Shown piece after piece: positions 22,859-31,983 of a DNA stretch of 64,000 nucleotides. Each line of letters starts with the position of its first letter. Positions within the stretch are counted from its first letter, which is position 1. A model generated the notes under the pieces. It saw only the letters and a program-made list of their open reading frames with translations. It made no database searches and was not told where the DNA came from. Origin of the DNA: a virus; IMG/VR virus record IMGVR_UViG_3300020404_002009, positions 1 to 64,000 of that record, one strand, 5' to 3'. The translations under genes and the position numbers were made by a program.

Positions 22859-23576
22859 TGAGTAACATCCTTCTTATTTCTTTCCATGTACCTAAGTCTC
22901 TGTAATCCTGCACAGGAATGCCTTTTGATTTGTAAATTGGTGTGTCCTTTATTTCTTCCTGGTTTACTTTTTGCCTTAATGTTGACTTCTCCATGAATGA
23001 GATACATTGATTAAATGTTCTTCTTCTAAATGCAAACGCACACCAGAACGCATTAAATTTTTGGAGTCCATCCTGTGGCTTATCTTCATATGCTGTGATG
23101 AGGTCGTCCTCATTAACTGCTAATGCACCTTTAGTTTTCAATACTTCGGGATCTTTTTCTTTTTTATATAAGAATGTAAATCCTGTTTCCGTCAATGACG
23201 AATTAGTTAAATCGTATAAATCAGAACTAGGCGCTAACGTCATTATTGTATCAGGTAATAATACTAAATTGTGTTCTCCAAATAAATGACTTGCACTCTT
23301 GATGGCGCCTGTGTATTCGTGTTCGTTTGGATTTTGATATGTGAAAGTGATGTTGTATCTGTCTTTGTACTTTGATAGGTACGACAATAGTTCTGGTTTA
23401 TTCTCGTTTATGATTACAACAAACTCTACATTTTTTCGACCGTAGTCTCTGAAAAAGTTAAACGAATGATCAATTAATGCTTCTTCGTTGTTAAGTCGTA
23501 ATATCTCTTTCGGATACGGCAGGTTCAATCTTGTTCCCTTACCGGCCGCAGGTAATATTACTGTTAGGTTGCTCAT
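22839..23576 (-). CDS. Sugar nucleotidylyltransferase-like protein
   Basis: The 245-residue protein starts with ILPAAGKGTRL and soon after PKEIL, the nucleotide-binding and Lys motifs of sugar-1-phosphate nucleotidylyltransferases. An LLPDTI stretch corresponds to the metal-binding Asp. It would make an activated sugar such as an NDP-hexose that the glycan island could use. It lies in a reverse-strand set with a HAD phosphatase. Confidence 0.75.
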   Translation of the reverse strand: MSNLTVILPAAGKGTRLNLPYPKEILRLNNEEALIDHSFNFFRDYGRKNVEFVVIINENKPELLSYLSKYKDRYNITFTYQNPNEHEYTGAIKSASHLFGEHNLVLLPDTIMTLAPSSDLYDLTNSSLTETGFTFLYKKEKDPEVLKTKGALAVNEDDLITAYEDKPQDGLQKFNAFWCAFAFRRRTFNQCISFMEKSTLRQKVNQEEIKDTPIYKSKGIPVQDYRDLGTWKEIRRMLLNEENNN

Positions 23577-23588
23577 GCTAGTATTATA

Positions 23589-25280
23589 CTAGTTATTGAC
23601 GTATTTTTCTAGCCTGAATCCTTTGGAGTCGTAGCACTCCACGTAGTCTGAATTATTCGAATGTCTTATGGTGCCTTGTCCCCATATTACATCATGATCA
23701 CTGTATGCAAATGCTTTCTTTATTGTTACATCAATGTATTGTCCATTACCAACACCTAGTGTTAGAAAAGTTACGTATCTACCTTTGTCACCTCGAAACA
23801 CCCTACCGTTGGCAATCATTCCTGCAAACTCCACTTTGTCGAGATAAAGTTCTTTCACATACATGCCAGGCATGAAGTCCTTGTGACTCCACCAACCATA
23901 TTTTCTATATTGAAACTCAGGAGTGTCCCACTTGTCGGACTTGCTAGGTGTAACAACTTCTATGCCAACACGTTTTGCTTCTGTTCTGTACACCCAACGT
24001 TTGTAGGATCCTTGACAGTGTTTTAAACATGACTTCCAAAACTTTTCCGGATTGTGTGCTTTCTGGTATGCCAGTGCCCATATCAGTCTACCTAGATTCA
24101 CAGCGTGGGCTCTACAAAGTCCAAAGCCAGACAAGGATTGTAACATTGCGATAATTTCGTCCTTGCGTGGATGATTTCCTAGTCTCGAAATGAACTCCAT
24201 TATTTTTTCTTCATTCTTTTTGGCAAACGCTCTGCGATACATGTCTGCTTCGTATTTGTCTATGTCCAGAACTTCTGATATTCTATCTATGGCATCGTCC
24301 TCGTACACTATTGTGTCACTCATACGTTCCTTGCTCCAGTCATGAAACATAGTTGCTTTCTTTCTTCCTGATATTGCCACGGGCCTTATCAGTGCTGTTC
24401 CGAATACACAGTCTTTTCTACTTTTTGGTTGTATCGCTCTGAACAGTCTCCTCATGGCAGGACTTTCCGCTTGGGTCACTCCCAACACATCTCCTCTGCA
24501 CAAAAGTTCCGAAGTAGCGGAGTCCTCTTCTGGATAGTCCGTGAGTTTCATTGTTGGATCTATTTCTATGAGTTGCGACAAACCACGATTGGCTAAAATA
24601 TCCACCTTTAGGTGTTCCAGGTCCTCCACTTCGTTTTTGTCTAGTAGTATTTGATTTTCTGCCGTGAACAGGCTTTTTGGTAATTGTCTTTGAAACATCA
24701 GTATTCCTCCGCAGTGTTTTGATATGCATCTCTTCTTGCCTTTCAATTTGTTTTCGATTCTTTTGGCTTCTTTGGTGTCGATGCCTAGCGAATCATATGT
24801 GAACCTGCGGGGTAGGTTACCCTTGACTCCAAGTCTTTTGGCCGCTTCACGCCTTGCTGATTTATCTTGATAGAGCACGTAGTTAGATATCCTAGCACTG
24901 CGTCCGGGCCATTTCTTGAATATCCTCTTCATGACTTCTTCCTGTTGATGATGGGGGAAATCAATATCAACATCAGGAAGGTCATCTCTGTTAGGGTTGA
25001 GGAATCTTGCCACGGGTATGTCCCACTCCACTGGGTCCACATCTGTTATGCCCAGAAGATAACAGACCAATGACGAACCAGCACTACCACGTGTCATGTG
25101 TGGTATGTCTCTTGTCATTGCAATGATATCACATATTTGGATGAAGTAATCTACGAAACGTAGTTTAAGGATGATTTGAGTTTCCTCGGCGAGCCTTTGC
25201 GTGTATTCTTCTGTGCCTGGACATTGCCTAATGAATCTATCGTACAGCCTTGTTATGTCGTTTAGTTCTTTGTCTTTCAT
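23589..25280 (-). CDS. dnaE: C-family DNA polymerase core (DnaE-like, PHP domain absent)
   Basis: The 563-residue protein aligns with the polymerase core of bacterial DNA polymerase III alpha. GSAGSSLV (about 66) corresponds to the PRGSGAGSLV loop, FLNPNRDDLPDVDIDF gives the catalytic Asp pair (D105, D107), and HLKVDIL (D227) the third Asp. A tandem Gly-Leu-Cys-Arg-Ala-His helix-hairpin-helix region and a C-terminal OB-like segment follow. The N-terminal PHP domain of DnaE, of about 270 residues, is absent, as is the tau-binding tail. All three catalytic Asp are kept, so activity is likely. T4-like phages normally carry a B-family polymerase, which is not in this window. Confidence 0.88.
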   Translation of the reverse strand: MKDKELNDITRLYDRFIRQCPGTEEYTQRLAEETQIILKLRFVDYFIQICDIIAMTRDIPHMTRGSAGSSLVCYLLGITDVDPVEWDIPVARFLNPNRDDLPDVDIDFPHHQQEEVMKRIFKKWPGRSARISNYVLYQDKSARREAAKRLGVKGNLPRRFTYDSLGIDTKEAKRIENKLKGKKRCISKHCGGILMFQRQLPKSLFTAENQILLDKNEVEDLEHLKVDILANRGLSQLIEIDPTMKLTDYPEEDSATSELLCRGDVLGVTQAESPAMRRLFRAIQPKSRKDCVFGTALIRPVAISGRKKATMFHDWSKERMSDTIVYEDDAIDRISEVLDIDKYEADMYRRAFAKKNEEKIMEFISRLGNHPRKDEIIAMLQSLSGFGLCRAHAVNLGRLIWALAYQKAHNPEKFWKSCLKHCQGSYKRWVYRTEAKRVGIEVVTPSKSDKWDTPEFQYRKYGWWSHKDFMPGMYVKELYLDKVEFAGMIANGRVFRGDKGRYVTFLTLGVGNGQYIDVTIKKAFAYSDHDVIWGQGTIRHSNNSDYVECYDSKGFRLEKYVNN

Positions 25281-25343
25281 TTGCCTATGCTTTTATGTTT
25301 GCCTGTTATTGCCTTGAGCAAATATATTTATCTACGTATATTA

Positions 25344-26024
25344 TTATGACTGTAAATTTTGGCGAAGTTTACTTTTAGGAATATTGATATCTCTCTTGTC
25401 ACATGCGGCACTCAACACACAAGGATCACAGACCGGAGATCTTGACTTGCAAACTTTCTTGGCATGTGTGATCAACCACATGTGAGCACCGTATTTGTAC
25501 TTGCTTGGTGTTGTATTGTTCACTGTAATTGATGCCTTACCTTCGTCCAAATTATCTACCCAACCCAAACGCCATAGCATTCTAAAGACGTGGGTGTCTA
25601 CTGCTATGTGCGGTTCACCAAATACAAATCTCATCACGATGTCTGAACTTTTTCTTCCAACTCCGGGCAGTGTCATTAATTCTTTTTGTGTCCTTGGTAC
25701 TTGCCCGTTAAAATTCTCTAATAACATTTTACTTGTGGCAAGGATGTTTTTGCTTTTAGCATTGAATAATCCTGCAGGTTTGATTGCTTCAATAATTTCT
25801 TCTTGTGATAATTTTATCATCTCTTCTGGTGTATCCGCTAACGCAAACAGTTGATTACATGCTATTGCTGTTCTCTTGTCTTGACTTTGTGCAGACAACA
25901 TCACACCTATCAAACTTGTATAGGCCTTGGAATATATTTTTGCTTTAGGTTTACGATTTGAATAGTGCGGATATAGAGAACTTAACTTCTCGTAAATGTA
26001 TTCGATGTCATTACTGTTCTTCAT
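25344..26024 (-). CDS. nth: Endonuclease III (DNA glycosylase/AP lyase)
   Basis: The 226-residue protein has the helix-hairpin-helix LPGVGRKSSD with the catalytic Lys, VDTHVFR with the catalytic Asp, and a C-terminal C-x6-C-x2-C-x5-C motif for the 4Fe-4S cluster. All functional residues of Nth are present. It removes oxidised pyrimidines and nicks the abasic site. Its start overlaps the end of the helicase gene by 14 bases, placing base excision repair inside the replication operon. Confidence 0.92.
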   Translation of the reverse strand: MKNSNDIEYIYEKLSSLYPHYSNRKPKAKIYSKAYTSLIGVMLSAQSQDKRTAIACNQLFALADTPEEMIKLSQEEIIEAIKPAGLFNAKSKNILATSKMLLENFNGQVPRTQKELMTLPGVGRKSSDIVMRFVFGEPHIAVDTHVFRMLWRLGWVDNLDEGKASITVNNTTPSKYKYGAHMWLITHAKKVCKSRSPVCDPCVLSAACDKRDINIPKSKLRQNLQS

Positions 26025-27450
26025 CTGAGTGCAGTTCGTTTAGAAGTTGTCTCAGTTTGCCGCCCTCAACGGTGGCTTTTACTTTACCAATAGTGTCGCC
26101 CTTGCGTGGATCCGGTATCTCTGGTCTTGCATCTTTTGGAGTGTCATTACCCGTAACTTTTGATGTCTTTTTAAGATTATCGTAAATTGTACTTCTCTGT
26201 TTGTCAAACTGTTTGTATTCCGGATCGTCTGCCAAGTCTCTAATACGCAAACTATCCACATCAAATTCTAAATCTACTTTTTGTCCTACACCAGAACTTG
26301 ATCTAGTCTTCATGAACTGTATCTGATATCTGCCACGTTCTTTCATTGCTCTACTTGTGAATATACCTATCACGTTGTCTGCTGTCTGTATCTTGGATAG
26401 TCCACCCGATATGTGAGAGTGATCAAACTCTATCTCTTCAACACTGGCTCTGTTCAACTGTGATGCAGTTGCCAACACACACTGTTTCTCAACAACCAAG
26501 TTTCTCAATTCTTCAGATACGTATTTGTCTTTTATGAATAAGTCTGCCGGCGATATTCTTTTGCTTTTTGGCATCATGAGATCCAAATAGTCAATCAGTA
26601 TACAGTCTATTTTTTTCTTGTTTTTAAGTTCTAGTTCTTTAAGATAAGTTCTAACATCTAGCACATTGCTTCCACTAGGCAAGTATTTGATCTGTAAAGT
26701 TCCTGACTTCTTGGCCAGCATCTTCACTTTCATTTCCACGTTGTCAATCTCCGGAAACACTTTCTTTGTTGGAATGTTTGTCATCATTGCATCCAATCTC
26801 ATTGCCGTAAGTTGTTCACTTAATTCAAAAGATATGTAACAAACGTTCAGACCAGCCTGTGCCCAGTTCACTGCAAGATTCTGCAAGAACAAACTCTTAC
26901 CTGCGCCTGATCCACCTGCAAAGATGTTTAGTTCTCCACGGTTGAAACCGCCAAACAGTTTCTTGTCTAAGTTCGCCCAGCCTGTGCTGATCTGTCCGTT
27001 GTTTGCCTTGAGTGCCTCTAGTCTTCCTTTCGGATCCTCAAAGTAGTCTGTACCAAGATCACGTGTCAGTCCTACATTGACTGCTTCCTTGACCATGTCC
27101 TCTACAGGAGCATAGTCACCCTTCTCTAGCAAGTCTGCCGATTGTAGTATTGCATGTTCTAGTGCCTTGTGTCTTGAAAATGTTTCAAATTCATCTAACA
27201 GCCAATTGAAATGGCTTGGGTCTAAATCTTTTGCTGATTTTAATTTTATATCATGTTTTGCATTTACCTGTTCTACGTCGGGCATTACTTTGTATTCGTC
27301 CATGTAGTCTTTTACAAACTTTGCAATAGGTTGTAGTTTACGGTCAAACGATTCAGGTTTGAATATGTTCTGTGCCCTTGCAAACGACTCGGCGTCCGCC
27401 AATAGCATTTCTATATAAAGTTTTTGTACATCAAATGTGTATTCAGCCAT
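26011..27450 (-). CDS. 41: Replicative DNA helicase, T4 gp41/DnaB family
   Basis: The 479-residue protein has an N-terminal helical domain, then STGWANLDKKLFGGFNRGEL leading to the Walker A loop GGSGAGKS (179-186), and a Walker B strand ILIDYLDLM. ATASQLNR and a later arginine-containing strand match the DnaB/gp41 motifs. It would unwind DNA ahead of the polymerase as a hexamer with the primase next to it. It overlaps the primase stop by 8 bases. Confidence 0.92.
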   Translation of the reverse strand: MAEYTFDVQKLYIEMLLADAESFARAQNIFKPESFDRKLQPIAKFVKDYMDEYKVMPDVEQVNAKHDIKLKSAKDLDPSHFNWLLDEFETFSRHKALEHAILQSADLLEKGDYAPVEDMVKEAVNVGLTRDLGTDYFEDPKGRLEALKANNGQISTGWANLDKKLFGGFNRGELNIFAGGSGAGKSLFLQNLAVNWAQAGLNVCYISFELSEQLTAMRLDAMMTNIPTKKVFPEIDNVEMKVKMLAKKSGTLQIKYLPSGSNVLDVRTYLKELELKNKKKIDCILIDYLDLMMPKSKRISPADLFIKDKYVSEELRNLVVEKQCVLATASQLNRASVEEIEFDHSHISGGLSKIQTADNVIGIFTSRAMKERGRYQIQFMKTRSSSGVGQKVDLEFDVDSLRIRDLADDPEYKQFDKQRSTIYDNLKKTSKVTGNDTPKDARPEIPDPRKGDTIGKVKATVEGGKLRQLLNELHSDEEQ

Positions 27451-28456
27451 ACATCTTTCTCTTTAAATCTATCTTCAGTTTACTTCGTTCTGTTGTTTTC
27501 AATATTGATTGTATAGTAAACAACCTGCCATATTTTAACACAGCATCCGCCACATCGCCAACCGTTTTGTCCCATTCTGGAAAAGCAACACTCCATCCAA
27601 ATTCTATTGCTTGGTTAATCAGTTTTTCTCCCGGAGCATCTCTGTCTGGCACCACAATTACTTGTCTGCCTAATGCATCTATTAACTCTCTTTGTGTTTC
27701 ATTTATCTCCGATCCTAGTATGCTTACACCAGAAACGGTTATTGCATCAAATGGACCTTCAGTAACTATTACAAACTTTCTTGTCCAGTCCTGTGCATCC
27801 ATGTTAAACACATATCCTGGTTGCACGTCCGTGTAATATTTTACTTTGTCAGATTGATCAAATATCCTTCCTGTAAAGCCAACGATATCACCACGCCAGT
27901 AAAATGGAATCAATAATCTTCGATCAACGTCCCAATGCCTGTCAGACGAATACATGAAGTCATACCAATCAGCACCTATGCCTCTTCCTGCTAGATAGTT
28001 TAATAAATTATCAATTTTGGTTTGTTGCTCTTTAGTCATTGTTCCTACTGTGTACTCTTCCAACCATTCGCCAAGTGATCTTGTTTGTTTTGGCAAGTCT
28101 TTTTTCTTGAATGTGACAAATTTTTTCTTTTCGTATTTGACGTCACCTTCTTCTTCACGCATGGCTTCTATTGCTAATTTACGTATTGTGTCATCGGGTA
28201 TGCCAATGTATCCCATGAACTGTCTCATCTTGTATGTAAGTTTTCTTCCTATCACATAACTTGCTTTGTACCCACAGTTGAAACAGTGATAACTGACAGT
28301 ACCATCTGCACTTGTCATTATTCCACCACGCTTTTTCTTGTCTGCAGTTTCACCGTTGTGTACACAACAAGGTGCATTGAATGAGATCCATCCAGAAGGA
28401 GTTTTTTTCCTACCCGCAGGCAGGCTCGTCAGAATAGTAGATTGGATCAGGTTCAT
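27443..28456 (-). CDS. 61: DNA primase, T4 gp61-like with zinc ribbon and TOPRIM
   Basis: The 337-residue protein has an N-terminal zinc-binding set (CCVHNGE, then CFNCGY) and a TOPRIM domain. The VTEGPFDA segment of TOPRIM supplies the Glu and VVPDRDAPG the DxD acidic motif. It synthesises RNA primers together with the gp41-type helicase encoded immediately downstream. The order primase then helicase with a short overlap supports a primosome unit. Confidence 0.9.
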   Translation of the reverse strand: MNLIQSTILTSLPAGRKKTPSGWISFNAPCCVHNGETADKKKRGGIMTSADGTVSYHCFNCGYKASYVIGRKLTYKMRQFMGYIGIPDDTIRKLAIEAMREEEGDVKYEKKKFVTFKKKDLPKQTRSLGEWLEEYTVGTMTKEQQTKIDNLLNYLAGRGIGADWYDFMYSSDRHWDVDRRLLIPFYWRGDIVGFTGRIFDQSDKVKYYTDVQPGYVFNMDAQDWTRKFVIVTEGPFDAITVSGVSILGSEINETQRELIDALGRQVIVVPDRDAPGEKLINQAIEFGWSVAFPEWDKTVGDVADAVLKYGRLFTIQSILKTTERSKLKIDLKRKMYG

Positions 28457-28466
28457 ACCCTATATT

Positions 28467-29285
28467 TTACTGTCTATAAAGGATTTTGTCAATCTTTCCA
28501 GTGTTGTCTGGAGCCATGGAACTTCCATTGTCCCAACAGAATCTTACCGAATGGTAAACACCGGTAAAGTTGTAATTCGCAACTTTGGTTTCAGGTAATT
28601 CAAAAGTCACAGTGCTTCCAGACTCGCCTTCTAAGGTAATATCAAAATAGTCTGATGTTTCTGGATCGCTGGACATAGTTCCTTGGACTTTGAACGAACC
28701 TGCAAAGTCTTTAAGGTAAACAGCAATCGTGTGTAATGCTTTGTTATTGTTGATTCCAGGTTTGCCATCTATTGCACCTGAAGTAAATTCTAGTGGACCG
28801 CCCGAAGCAGTGAAACTTGATATTTCTGTGCTTGGAATATGTTCAGGGTAAGCACCATCCAAAATCTCTATTGTGCCTGCAGATGCGTAACCTGTGTCTG
28901 CGTATGTGACTTCTCTGCTTCCATCTGATTTTACTTCACGCACTGCAAAGTTGTAAAATTTAGCATCTAGTGGTAACAAGTCGCCTTCTGTGATAGTGCA
29001 ACTAGCATCACCCTTTGTGCTCACAGTAGAGCCATCGTCTAGTATTGTTAGAGTTTTGGTGATTACGGATTTTTTGGACTCCGTATCAATCACATTCAAC
29101 TCATAAGTCTTAGAAGTGATATCTTGGGCCTTTTGATCCTCGTTTTTGAACGTGAATGTAAGGGGATTACTGACCCCTCTGTGTATAGTCAATCGTCTAT
29201 CGTACACTTCTGAGTTCCTCCCGTGAAAACCATTTACGTAGGATATTACCAACTGTGATAGTAAATACCTTGATACTGTTTGCAT
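28467..29285 (-). CDS. Predicted virion protein with BppU-like N-terminal beta domain
   Basis: The 272-residue product is rich in beta strands, Ser, Thr, Gly and Asp. The N-terminal RRLTIHRGVSNPLTF stretch and the following ILDDGS resemble the N-terminal domain of baseplate or receptor-binding proteins that start with an Ig-like fold. A T4-late-type TATAAATA and a second TTAAATA box precede the start, as expected for a structural gene. It sits alone inside the replication region. The exact place in the virion is unknown. Confidence 0.5.
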   Translation of the reverse strand: MQTVSRYLLSQLVISYVNGFHGRNSEVYDRRLTIHRGVSNPLTFTFKNEDQKAQDITSKTYELNVIDTESKKSVITKTLTILDDGSTVSTKGDASCTITEGDLLPLDAKFYNFAVREVKSDGSREVTYADTGYASAGTIEILDGAYPEHIPSTEISSFTASGGPLEFTSGAIDGKPGINNNKALHTIAVYLKDFAGSFKVQGTMSSDPETSDYFDITLEGESGSTVTFELPETKVANYNFTGVYHSVRFCWDNGSSMAPDNTGKIDKILYRQ

Positions 29286-29291
29286 AATACA

Positions 29292-29309
29292 TATTTAACA
29301 GTATTTATA
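29292..29309 (-). promoter_or_regulatory. T4-late-type promoter boxes
   Basis: On the reverse strand TATAAATA (29302-29309) is the exact T4 late -10 octamer, and a TTAAATA copy (29292-29298) lies 6 bases before the ATG at 29285. The gene has no Shine-Dalgarno. The first box would give a normal short leader and the second an almost leaderless mRNA. Confidence 0.6.
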
Positions 29310-29317
29310 GATAGAGC

Positions 29318-29692
29318 ATGAACGAAATTTTTAAGACTTTAAGGGATAAATTTCCATTTTTGAGCCTCATTAGAAAGGGCGATTTGGAATATGTTGGTAT
29401 TGTACAAAATCAAGACGCCAACGTTATCAGTTTTTACGACTATGGTAGACTTATGCTACCGCAGGATAAAATGAAATATCTCAAATGTGGGGAAACTTGG
29501 TGGCACGAGTCTAATCGCAAATTACCAATTAACATTTTCCTTAAGGGCGAGTTCCGTTATTTCCGTTCAACGTTGGTAACTCTTAATGCAAAAGATATCG
29601 AAATCGTGCATGGACCAACAGTTAAACTTTCGGAAATTTCTAAGAAACGGGTAAAGCGGAAAACAATCCAACTAGTTAGAAGACCTATCTAA
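29318..29692 (+). CDS. Hypothetical protein (124 aa)
   Basis: This is the only forward gene between 20.8 and 35.3 kb. The 124-residue product is basic, has a Trp-Trp-His-Glu segment in the middle and a Lys/Arg-rich C-terminus, and has no membrane segment. It ends at the stop of a convergent tiny gene. I do not recognise the family. Confidence 0.6.
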   Translation: MNEIFKTLRDKFPFLSLIRKGDLEYVGIVQNQDANVISFYDYGRLMLPQDKMKYLKCGETWWHESNRKLPINIFLKGEFRYFRSTLVTLNAKDIEIVHGPTVKLSEISKKRVKRKTIQLVRRPI

Positions 29693-29841
29693 TTTTTTTT
29701 CTCAGGAAGTATAGAACCTGTTGTAATATAGTGTAATGTTAAAGGACTATCTGGCTGATAGCCATATGGGTCTTTTTTTGAAGCGGAGTTTCTTTTAGTA
29801 CGTTTTTTGGATTTTTTCTTTTTATATTTTTGATGGTGCAT
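29689..29841 (-). CDS. Small very basic protein (50 aa)
   Basis: An ATG at 29841 lies inside the end of the mini polymerase gene, and the frame runs to a TAG at 29689. The N-terminal half is a Lys/Arg-rich tract. The C-terminal half has a Tyr/Pro/Leu-rich mixed sequence. It fills a gap that is otherwise empty. It could bind nucleic acid; this is inferred from charge alone. Confidence 0.45.
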   Translation of the reverse strand: MHHQKYKKKKSKKRTKRNSASKKDPYGYQPDSPLTLHYITTGSILPEKKN

Positions 29842-30412
29842 CAAAACTATATTTAGCTCTGCTGATTAAATTCATCTGCACAACAATGGCCTGTGCATAT
29901 GCCACAGCGTGTGACTTCTTGAAAAAATATGATCCGTCTGCAGGACGTACCCATACTTCGTTTGTTATATCCTTCCACTCCTTGTGCATCAAGTGTCGCT
30001 TGGCTGGTCTTATTATTGCTAGTACAGCCGCAAGTTGTTCAATAGTTCGAGGGCGTAGTGTCGACACAATACTGAAGTGCCCGTTAAGGTGGAAAAGTTT
30101 TTCAACTATCTTTTGATCTTCCAACATATCCCAGTCAGGTTCTTGTATCATCAATTCAACTAGTTCTTGTTCTGATTTGACTTCTTTGTATATGTTTACA
30201 TTCAACATGTCTATTTTAAAATATTTTCTTTCTTCCGCTTCCTTGTAATCTAGAGAACTGTGTCCTGTCACAGGATGCTCTGGACAAGCATGGAAATAAA
30301 CTCCTGTCTTATGTTTTTCCATTTTGTCGTCCTTTATTATTGTAGCAGGTGTGTGCTTGAAAAGTTTCAGCACTCCATCTCTATCGTAAAAATCTATATC
30401 TACATCAGGCAT
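29822..30412 (-). CDS. Miniature C-family polymerase fragment (DnaE-like paralogue)
   Basis: The 196-residue protein begins exactly at the catalytic motif: MPDVDIDF (Asp5, Asp7). It keeps a FKIDML segment (Asp68) matching the third catalytic Asp, an RPRTIEQLAAV stretch and a KKSHAVAYA stretch matching the region near the helix-hairpin-helix of DnaE. Between these, most of the polymerase is missing. The ATG overlaps the upstream stop (TAATG), so the short form looks like the real gene and not a truncated reading. It may be a remnant, a regulator or a polymerase subunit. All three Asp survive, which argues against simple decay. Confidence 0.72.
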   Translation of the reverse strand: MPDVDIDFYDRDGVLKLFKHTPATIIKDDKMEKHKTGVYFHACPEHPVTGHSSLDYKEAEERKYFKIDMLNVNIYKEVKSEQELVELMIQEPDWDMLEDQKIVEKLFHLNGHFSIVSTLRPRTIEQLAAVLAIIRPAKRHLMHKEWKDITNEVWVRPADGSYFFKKSHAVAYAQAIVVQMNLISRAKYSFDAPSKI

Positions 30413-30645
30413 TAGTGTACACTTCCTTTTTTCTTTTCAGTATATTTTATAAAATGTTCTTTGCTACCAGGATCTAGAACGTCAACGACGTCTAGTAATT
30501 TTCTGTAACCTTCTGTGTTAAGATAATCCTTATTCATATCGGGCATAATCACTCTACCGATCGATCCATCCTCCTTGATAACCACAGCACAATCTCCTTC
30601 CTCGAATTTAAGATCATCAGTAATTTCTAATTTTATCTTAGACAA
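30412..30645 (-). CDS. Hypothetical protein (77 aa)
   Basis: The small acidic protein has a GDCAVVIKEDGSIGRVIMP strand pattern and overlaps its neighbours at both ends (an 8-base overlap upstream, TAATG downstream). It is always read together with the mini polymerase fragment and may be its partner. I cannot name a family. Confidence 0.55.
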   Translation of the reverse strand: MSKIKLEITDDLKFEEGDCAVVIKEDGSIGRVIMPDMNKDYLNTEGYRKLLDVVDVLDPGSKEHFIKYTEKKKGSVH

Positions 30646-31324
30646 TTTTGGCCTCCTTTGCTGTGTCCTGCACCAGCATATGATCAGCAGGATAACTTTT
30701 CAATTTGCTTGGCCAGAAACTTGGGTTTATAAATCTTTCTATCATTTGTAATTGTTCGTCGTTAAATGATTTTAACATCCTTTTGCCTGCGTTGCAACCT
30801 AGCAACAACCACGGACTTATCTTTCCTTGCTGTATGTGTGCAACTGCTCTATTTGTATTCACAAGCCTGAAGTAGTCTGACCACTGTGCATTTTGTTCGT
30901 TTGCCCAATCCATCATTGTTGCTATACTTCTTTGCAGTGCGGCCTCCACTGGTTCCGTCTTGAGTGTGTCTATTAGATATGCTTCGTATAAATCGTCTCT
31001 TGCCCAGTGGTCCAATTTAATTTTTGATTGTAAAACATAATCAATATATTTTTCTGGATATATTGGGTTGATGTGCATGATATATCTACCAAATTTTACG
31101 AATGCGTTATAGTAAGCACTTTTACAAAAGTCGTCGTATGTTTTTACTTTCGCATTGTGTTGATGTATTTGATAGAATCTTTGGAATACCATAAATGCGT
31201 TGACCACCCATTTTTCATCGCGTTGTAGATATCTACGCTTTGGTTCACATAGGTGTACTTGCAAGGTTCTTGCCTTTGCAAATTCCTTGCCACAGTAGGT
31301 ACATTTATTTTGATTCGATGCCAT
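30638..31324 (-). CDS. Zinc-finger protein (228 aa), unknown replication role
   Basis: Residues 8-26 contain CTYCGKEFAKARTLQVHLC, a classic zinc finger with His and Cys in the second pair. The rest is helical, with many aromatic residues and no other motif that I recognise. Its position among replication genes suggests a DNA-binding accessory protein. I considered a helicase loader like gp59 but the sequence does not support it. It overlaps both neighbours. Confidence 0.55.
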   Translation of the reverse strand: MASNQNKCTYCGKEFAKARTLQVHLCEPKRRYLQRDEKWVVNAFMVFQRFYQIHQHNAKVKTYDDFCKSAYYNAFVKFGRYIMHINPIYPEKYIDYVLQSKIKLDHWARDDLYEAYLIDTLKTEPVEAALQRSIATMMDWANEQNAQWSDYFRLVNTNRAVAHIQQGKISPWLLLGCNAGKRMLKSFNDEQLQMIERFINPSFWPSKLKSYPADHMLVQDTAKEAKIV

Positions 31325-31760
31325 GTGCTTCTATTAATTCCTCAAGTTCTTTATCTGAGATAATTTTGTCTAACACTTCTAAGTCTGCTTCTTTCCAGTT
31401 TGGATAAATTTGTTGCAACTGCTTCAGACTTTTATTTGGAACACGCTTCATTGGTTTGATCCATGGATGGAACTGTTGCTGAAGCGATCCACACATTGCC
31501 GTGAGTATCCATAGAAGTTTTTTGTGTTTGCCTAGAGTGAAGCAATGTTTATTAACACATTCGTTGATCATTTCTACGTAGTGTTCTACATAAAATGGGT
31601 CTTTTGAAGATGTGCTTGATACGTATCTCATGAGCATGTAAGGAGAGTACAAAGATTTTTCCTTGTCGTCTATCCTGTCAAAGTAATCTTTGTTTCTGAA
31701 ATCGACTGCCTTGAGTCCGTTCCTAAGATCAAAAAATTTTCTATTTTTTTCTGCTGGCAT
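31305..31760 (-). CDS. Possible clamp-loader small subunit (gp62-like)
   Basis: The 151-residue helical protein has a SPYMLMRYVS segment near residue 39 and later HPWIKPMKR. T4-like gp62 has a similar layout: a basic helical protein with a mid-protein membrane-free hydrophobic helix and an R/K-GKxYxKW-type end. It lies near helicase, primase and polymerase genes, as gp62 should. gp44 and gp45 are not in this window, which weakens the case. Treat the name as tentative. Confidence 0.4.
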   Translation of the reverse strand: MPAEKNRKFFDLRNGLKAVDFRNKDYFDRIDDKEKSLYSPYMLMRYVSSTSSKDPFYVEHYVEMINECVNKHCFTLGKHKKLLWILTAMCGSLQQQFHPWIKPMKRVPNKSLKQLQQIYPNWKEADLEVLDKIISDKELEELIEAHGIESK

Positions 31761-31983
31761 ATTTTAATCCAAATGTTGTACAATCTTTTGGTGTAATAAA
31801 TGTTAATTTTATTTTGTTGTTCATGTGTTGTAAACCTGAAACTTTATCATTTAATTTTGCTTTCCCTAACCAATCAAAGAAATCCATTGCCCATTTACCG
31901 TCGTCCATCCACACAGGCGTTCCGTTACTTGTTAACATAATAGGAGCCTCTATTTTAATTGTTTTTCTACCAGACTGAGCCAT
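31741..31983 (-). CDS. Hypothetical protein (80 aa)
   Basis: The small protein overlaps the genes on both sides. It has a WMDDGKWAMDFFDWLGKAK amphipathic stretch and a basic end. No family is recognised. Confidence 0.5.
   Translation of the reverse strand: MAQSGRKTIKIEAPIMLTSNGTPVWMDDGKWAMDFFDWLGKAKLNDKVSGLQHMNNKIKLTFITPKDCTTFGLKYASRKK

Noticed and set aside
30638-31324. Helicase loader gp59 as a name for the zinc-finger protein
   Set aside because: Size and position would fit but T4 gp59 has no zinc finger and I found no shared motif. It is left unnamed.
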